Of a DNA stretch of 64,000 nucleotides, positions 58,006-64,000 are shown in pieces (the stretch's first letter is position 1; the number at the start of each line of letters is the position of its first letter). This DNA comes from Hemileia vastatrix (lineage: Eukaryota > Basidiomycota > Pucciniomycetes > Pucciniales > Zaghouaniaceae), in contig JASXTE010000017.1 of NCBI GenBank assembly GCA_030280995.1, positions 21,319,998-21,383,997 on the forward strand. Reading direction: 5' to 3'. The position numbers and the translations under genes were made by a program. Below the pieces are notes generated by a model that was not told the DNA's origin, did no database searches, and saw only the letters and a program-made list of their open reading frames with translations.

Positions 58006-59781
58006 AATTTCATAATTTAATTTTTATTGAATCTAAAACATTATTTTTTATAATTATTAGCATATCTAGATACTAAGAAAGTTCCTGAAGATTCTCATAT
58101 TAAGGTCAAGGAGGCACAAGAGTCAGGATCAGGTAGTGCTTCAAGAAATGTAAACAAGAGGTTGGTGCATACTCATTGGAAAAAAAGAGCACATACCTCA
58201 TTAACCTCCTCATTGGTTCCAGAATATTCTTCATCTGCTACTCCTGATGGAGAAGAAGAATCTGAAAGACAAGAATACCTAATGTTATTAAGTAATTTGT
58301 AAGCATAATTTTAATCATACAACTTTTATGAGATATACTGATATCCCTTCTCATAAACTATTGTCATGTAATTTAACTTTAGGAAAAACAATCAAGGTGA
58401 ATCTGCAGAAGTTAAAAGATAAATATAATATCATGGTTGATAATTTAACATTTATTTTGTGAAATTGACACATTTCTTTTTATAATATTTACACAGACAT
58501 AGATGCATCAAATTCACAAAAGAAAAAAGAAACACCAATCGTTGCCAATGAAAATCACAGCAGAGAGATTTCAGCTGCAGCTGAAGAAACGACTGAAAGG
58601 GTTGATGTGGTACCAAATTCTCAAATGGAAACATTAAGTATGTGTATTCAATATTTTTATTCAAAAAAAATGTGGCTAAATGTTTAACATTTCTGTTGTA
58701 TCTTCTGCATCAAAAGAGCTGTCCTTGTTCAAAGATATGGATTTAAAATCAGATATCAAAGAGCTTTGTTATTTTTTGAAGGAAAAATCAGCTAGAAAAA
58801 GGTGAACAAGGCATTGAATGAAATCACATTCTTTCTGAATTTTTGTGGAACGGAGAAGATTTTAACACCTTCATTTGATGCCTTCTTGTTTCTTTTCACC
58901 CAAGGAACTCATGAAAAATTGGTTAAAGTCATCAATGAATTGGGTAATTTCTTCACTATTGAAAATGTAATTTTCTTATTTAATAACTTTATGACTCTTA
59001 TTGTAGGCCCTTAATTTTTGGATTTAAATGAATCTACGCAAACATGGTACTCAACCAATCAAATAGGCTTTTCAAAACTTGCCAAGTTCAATGCAAAATA
59101 ATTGAATGAAACTTATGGGGACTTGTTCAAAAAGAAGACATTTAATCCAGAAACCCATTTGTTTCATTTGCTTAGTTGATGTCAATTTGTCAGCCCACAT
59201 TCTCAACACTACAGGTTGACCCTGATGGCCTTGTCTCTAGAGTTAATGGCATACAAAACACATCAGGCACCTCCACCTAAAATGATTGAGAATGATGATC
59301 CGCTAACACAAAGTCTTTTATTAATAAATCATATCAAAAAACTTATGAACAAGACTCCACCAATTTTGAGTTCAGCAAGTGAGATGAAGAAGTAAAAAGC
59401 CATGACCAACTCAATGACACCGCTTTTAAAATTTCAAAATGTCATATTCAACTGTTTGAGGTAAAACTTGGCATTGTATGCAAGATCACAGGAAGAACCA
59501 AAAACAGCTTCAGAAAAGCGGAAAAGAAAAAAAAAGATGGTGGAGAATTGATTCAGTCTGGATCCAACCATGCAGAAGAATGGTCACTGATGCAGATTGA
59601 ACAAAGCACAGCAAATCACAACTTTCAACCTTTTATTATGTATTTGATAGATGGGGTAAGGCGTTTATTTATATGTTTGCATGATTATAGATTTTCAAGT
59701 ATCAGTGACTGTTTAGCATTTATAAGTCAGGTTGATTGTATTTGCAAAAAAATTAATTGCACATTTAATTCAGAATAACAT
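58006..59781. pseudogene. Decayed unique gene region
   Basis: Exon-like stretches with possible GT-AG introns at 58070-58302 and 58500-58640, then a frame 58802-59014 followed by the same frame with several stops to about 59540 (recognisable stretches include LNESTQTWYSTNQIGFSKLA and MALSLELMAYKTHQAPPP). No family recognised. It could be the downstream part of the gene hit by E, or an old transposon gene. Confidence 0.35.
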
Positions 59782-60716
59782 TGTAGACAATCCTATAGTA
59801 CTAGCTTTAGGCCTTGAGCAAGGGAGTTGGAGAAAACCCAGAAAGAATCACCTCTTTACCTTTAAAAAAACAAGTGATATTTACCTGTTGCAGCAAATTG
59901 GAGATCTGTTTGCTAGACCCTCTAATTAAACACTCTTGACCTCTTTAAAAGTGAAGATAATAGTCCCAGACAGACTACCAGAAAGAGTTGAAATGAACAG
60001 TAATATATGCCAAAAAAACACAAGAAAATGAGACAGTGAGGAACAGAGGGGTGATGAGTAAAGTGATAAGATGATTCCCTAAAAATCTTCTCACACACGC
60101 ATCATACAGCCAGTGCACAGACCACCCTGACCAATTCCCTGCCCAAAATCCAGCTTTCCCAGCCTTTTCATGCATAAAAGTGCATTTTAGCGCTTCCCCA
60201 GCGCCCAGGCGGGTGGCTACTTAGGGGAGTGCAGGCTTCTAAGGGGTGGGAGGGCGGCTTCTAGGCCCTAAAACACCCATACAACCCATGAAAACCCTAA
60301 AATCCCTAAAATCCCTAAAATCCCATAAATTCACTAATAAAAAATATAAACACACATAAGATATACCAAAATGAAAAGAAAATAAAGGAAAATAAGCTGA
60401 GACATAATAAGTGGACCTATCTTAAGCCTACATAAGTACCACTAAGCAATAAACTTCCAATAAATACCAATAACAACACCACAACTACCCTATAAAACAA
60501 GGTAACCACCCATAAGGGATACCAAAATGAAGAGAAAAGAAAGGAATTTAAGCTGATACATAATAAGTGACCCTAGCTTAAGCCTCCATAAACACTATAA
60601 ATTATCACCTAAAGATGAAAAAAACCACTAATAACACCATAACCCCAATAACACCCTACATACCAAATACCCCCAAATATGCACTCCAAAGGCCTGCCCA
60701 GGTTTGGATCACCACA
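59782..60716 (-). repeat. D-related solo LTR
   Basis: TGTAGACAATCC...ACCACA, 935 bp, flanked by ACAT and ACCT (4 bp, one mismatch). Diverged from D LTRs in the middle. It contains an internal direct duplication of about 80 bp (60367-60450 and 60517-60600). Confidence 0.75.
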
Positions 60717-61544
60717 ACCTATATGGAAGAATCTCAATTGCTACATCATGGGTCTTTTTTACAAAATCATCAAAAATCAAGCAAATACACAAGAATTCTG
60801 TACGCCATCACATTTGGAAATAGCTCGTGCAATAACTGCAGATTTTTTGAATCATTGGAAAATATTCCAACCTGATATATATTTTTTTCAAACTCCAAGT
60901 ATTAAAGAGTAAATATTGATTATATTTTTGTAAATAGATGCTATAAATGATATAATATTGATGTAAATAGCTACAATAATATGAATCTTTCAAAATAATA
61001 ATTAAAAATTAAAAAAATTTGGAAATAAGAAAAATGCAAGTATTATGTAAAATGTGAAATTATTATAATACATGGATTAAAAATATATGTGAATAATAAT
61101 AAATATGAGGTATGCAAAGGAAGTGTTTAATGATGGAGAAATAAGAATTATAAAAAACTTTAAAAAATAACATCACAGTTATAAATGTATTTAATAGGTA
61201 TAAAGTGTTAGAAAAGAAGAATAGGTAAATAAAAGAACATCAAAAATTAAATATGAAGTACAGAATCATAAAAAATGAAAAAAACTCTTAAGTTGAATGA
61301 TTAAATGATATATTTATTCATAGAAAGAAAGCAGCAGTCTTATACCTGATAATAATAGGAGTATACAAAGGCAAGGAATAATGAATATAATATACTCATC
61401 AAAAATATAATTGGATGAAGAAAAGGAAAAGAATAATTTGAACAAATTCAAATTAAAATGGTTTACTCTAAACTACAGTGGTAGTTAAGGGTAATCCTAA
61501 TTGATATTCCAAAACAGATTGAAATAGAATCAAAAAAACACAAG
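60717..61544. other. AT-rich unique DNA
   Basis: A short frame at 60717-60912 runs out of the solo LTR (HLEIARAITADFLNHWKIFQPD) and may be a fragment of the gene before the LTR. The rest shows no gene. Confidence 0.4.
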
Positions 61545-63440
61545 TGTACCCTGATCTTCGGGGAAAAATCAGGGTACACTTCTCAAAATCTCTGATACAA
61601 TTTTAATCAAGGCCATTATACAATGGTGGACTCTGATATTTGGCCAAAGATGAAGGTTCACCTCTTCAAATATCACTGAAAACATGTTTGCAGGCAAAAA
61701 TATCATGGTGTACCCTGATCTTCGGCCAAAGATCAGGGTACACCTCTTCAAATTTCAAGAAAAAATTGAATAGTAGAAAAAACATATGTACCCTGATTTT
61801 TGTGTGCAAATCAGGGTACAAATCTTCAATTCTCAAGCACAATTTGTAGAAAGGAAAAAATACAATGGATGCCTCTGATGAAGGTGTTAGAACAAGAGTC
61901 ATTTATTTTCAATTTCATGCACAATTTGAATACAGGCAAAACCAAGGTGGACCCTGATCTTTGCCCAAAGATCAGGGTACACATCATTAATTTTCATGTA
62001 GTTTTTGAATAACAGCAAAAACATATTTGTGGACTCAGATCATGGCCCAAATATTAGGGTACACTTCTTAAAATCTCTCATACAATTTAATCAAGGGAAA
62101 AATACAAAGGTGGACTCTGATCTTTGGCCAAAGATGAAGGTCCACCTGTACAAATATCATTGAACACATGTTTGCATGCAAAGATACCATGGTGTACCCT
62201 AATCTTTGGCCAAATATAAGGGTACACCTCTTCAAATTTCAAGAAAATATAATTAGGAGAAAAAGCCACAGGTTTGCATTCATCTAAAGCAAACAATTAA
62301 GGTTAATTATTCCAAATTCAAAGATGAACACCATTAATTTAGCAAATATAAAATAATATTATATATAGTCTTTGATTGTTAGAATTTGAAGTTATTTTTT
62401 TCATGTATAAATTATAACAAACTAACCATGATTAATATCCACAGGTCAAGATTTACATGTGGTTTTAGAAAGAATATTTAAACTTTACTTGAATATCTTT
62501 TAGATAAAATTGTACCTGCAGGGAAGGATCAGATTCCGTTATTGTATTTTTGCATGATTTGAAATAATATGAAATAAATTTAGAGGTGTACACTAATATT
62601 TTCCCAAAGATCAGGGTCCACTATGGTATTTTTTCCTGCAACTATGTTTTAAGTGATATTCTTAAAGGTGGACCTTCATCTTTGGCCAAAGATCAGAGTC
62701 TACCATTGTATATTGGGCTTGATTAAAATTGTATGAGTAATTTATAGAAGTGTAAACTGATCTTCAAGGCATTATCAGAATCTAAAAATATGTTTTTGCT
62801 GTTATTCAAAAAGTACATGAAAATTGATGATGTGTACCCTGATCTTCAGGCAAAGATCAGAGTCCACCTTTGTATTTTTTACCTGGACTAAATTGTATGT
62901 AAGATTTTGAGAAGTGCACCCTAATATTTAGACCATGATCTGAGTCCACAAATATTTTTTTGCTGTTATTCAAAAACTACATGAAAATTAATGATGTGTA
63001 CCCTGATCTTTGGGCAAAGATCATAGTCCACCTTTTGTTTTTGCCTGTATTCAAATTGTGCATGAAATTGAAAATAAATGACCCTTGTTCTAACACCTTC
63101 ATCAGAGGCATCAATTGTATTTTCTCCTTTCCACACATTGCGCTTGAAAATTGAAGATGTGTACCCTGATTTTCACACAAAGATCAGGGTACATTTGTTT
63201 TTTCTCCTATTCAAATATTTCTTGAAATTTGAAGAGGTATATCCTGATCTTTTGCCAAAGATCAGGGTACACCATGGTACTTTTGCCTGCTACCATGTGT
63301 TCAGTGATATTTGAAGAGGTGGACCTTCAACTTTGGCCAAAGATCAGAGTCCAAAATTGTATATTGTCCTTGATTATAATTGTATCAGAGATTTTGAGAA
63401 GTGTACCCTGATCTTTGCCCAAAGATCAGGGTACATATAA
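61545..63440. repeat. Long inverted repeat made of palindromic tandem units
   Basis: Left arm about 61545-62270 and right arm about 62585-63440 are reverse complements over most of their length, with about 300 bp between them. Each arm holds repeated imperfect palindromes around GTACCCTGATCTTTGGCC and its complement, spaced roughly 75-200 bp. Mirror-image chance frames on the two strands confirm the arm homology. It may be a foldback-type transposon or an inverted satellite; no coding gene or clean target duplication was found. Confidence 0.7.
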
Positions 63441-64000
63441 GTGGGTTTACCATTATATTGTTTCCTTTCAACACATTGTTCTTAAAAATTGAAAATGTGT
63501 ACCTTGATCTACAAGCAAACACAGGGGGGAAAAAACGAGGACTTGTAGGCGAGTTGTTTTTCAGGTTTCCTGGAGTAATCTGTGGAGTAATCTCTTGATG
63601 CTAAATTTGATGTCTAGATATAGGTGTATAATTTGTTATCAATATCTGATAATTTATGAGAAATCTCTAAAACCAAACTTTTTTTCTTGGATGCAGATTT
63701 TGGAATGGAAAAATCTTTGAAACTCTAAAAAACAGATATTATCAAATTTCAGACAAGTTCAAATAATATTCTGCACTTTCTTCATGAAAAACACAAATTA
63801 TTTCTATCAAAAGACCAATAACAGGAAAAAGTGCCATGCTATAATTTATTAGAAAAAAAAGTCAAATATAATAACCTGTCATAATGTATTTTGCACTATT
63901 ATTATTTTTTCATTAAACAAATGGATTACATATATTAAGGTAGAGATTCTTGTGCACTGAATTAACTATATCTGAGCCATAAAAATGACCATGTTCACAT
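63441..64000. other. AT-rich DNA without a recognised feature
   Basis: The last palindrome remnant lies near 63495-63525. No gene, repeat or RNA is seen beyond it. Confidence 0.5.

Larger units (their letters stand above)
46085..58007 (+). pseudogene. Unrecognised exon split by element E
   Basis: After a plausible acceptor (TTTGTATATAG near 46091), a frame encodes a Ser/Lys-rich lead and an acidic helix-prone stretch (EIIEIMAEEYYARF, MMEEQAVSFF). It stops at E (46278) and continues in frame at 57914 (RELEEMRVHKAYVDSASLFL) to a TAA at about 58003-58005. The continuity requires removal of one TCGR duplication. A possible upstream exon with ATG near 45955 exists but has no clean donor. Further exon-like stretches lie at 58070-58302 and 58500-58640. 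Function not recognised. Confidence 0.45.

Noticed and set aside
60293..60330. Telomere-like repeats (CCCTAAAAT, three to four units)
   Set aside because: Too short, with a 9-base unit that is not the fungal CCCTAA, and internal to a solo LTR.
61569..61902. Paired 60-78 codon frames in the inverted repeat
   Set aside because: The same frames appear in mirror image in the other arm because the DNA is an inverted repeat. The content is a translation of the palindrome unit, with no sign of coding selection.

Overview
This window reads as a retrotransposon graveyard in a fungal nuclear genome. The fungal assignment rests on spliceosomal introns of 50-84 nt, GAL4-type Zn2Cys6 cysteine clusters and a chromodomain-carrying Ty3/Gypsy element. 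The AT-rich sequence and dense nesting would suit a basidiomycete with a TE-bloated genome, for example a rust, but the exact lineage is inference. No rRNA, tRNA, CRISPR array or bacterial operon is visible.

Layout. Element A (minus strand, old and broken) occupies about 461-8605, and the rest of its 5' LTR lies at 43206-43544. Element D (minus strand, about 13 kb once insertions are removed) sits inside A's 5' LTR at 8606-43205. D is interrupted by a solo LTR (9436-10517), by element B (plus strand, 12344-25479) and by element C (minus strand, a chromovirus, 25923-33309). B and C both landed in the same D reading frame. A truncated LTR related to A follows (43545-44367), then AT-rich unique DNA. 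Element E (minus strand, 46278-57913, same family as B) splits a unique reading frame. Further right are unique DNA with a decayed gene, a D-type solo LTR (59782-60716), and a long inverted repeat built from palindromic units (about 61545-63440).

Common architecture. Every Gypsy element here carries, beyond pol and against the 3' LTR, an extra gene on the antisense strand, convergent with gag-pol. The extra gene encodes a small Zn2Cys6-type protein, C-x2-C-x6-C-x12-14-C-x2-C-x6-C. It has an intron in all four families, at phase 1 in A, B/E and D and phase 0 in C. D has two such genes in tandem. Several of these antisense genes are open while the gag-pol genes around them carry stops or lost catalytic residues. 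The B/E LTRs contain arrays of CGG/CCG triplets, the sequence class bound by Zn2Cys6 proteins, so a self-regulatory loop is plausible but untested.

A second shared feature is a short motif repeated dozens of times in A, B, D and E: a 4-bp stem, a 6-nt loop, then WTAAACTGG. Its stem bases change in compensating pairs (GGTC/GACC, AGTC/GACT, CCTC/GAGG). It occurs inside pol, across the pol stop codon and in long arrays between pol and the antisense gene. Two larger conserved hairpins lie in the same spacer.
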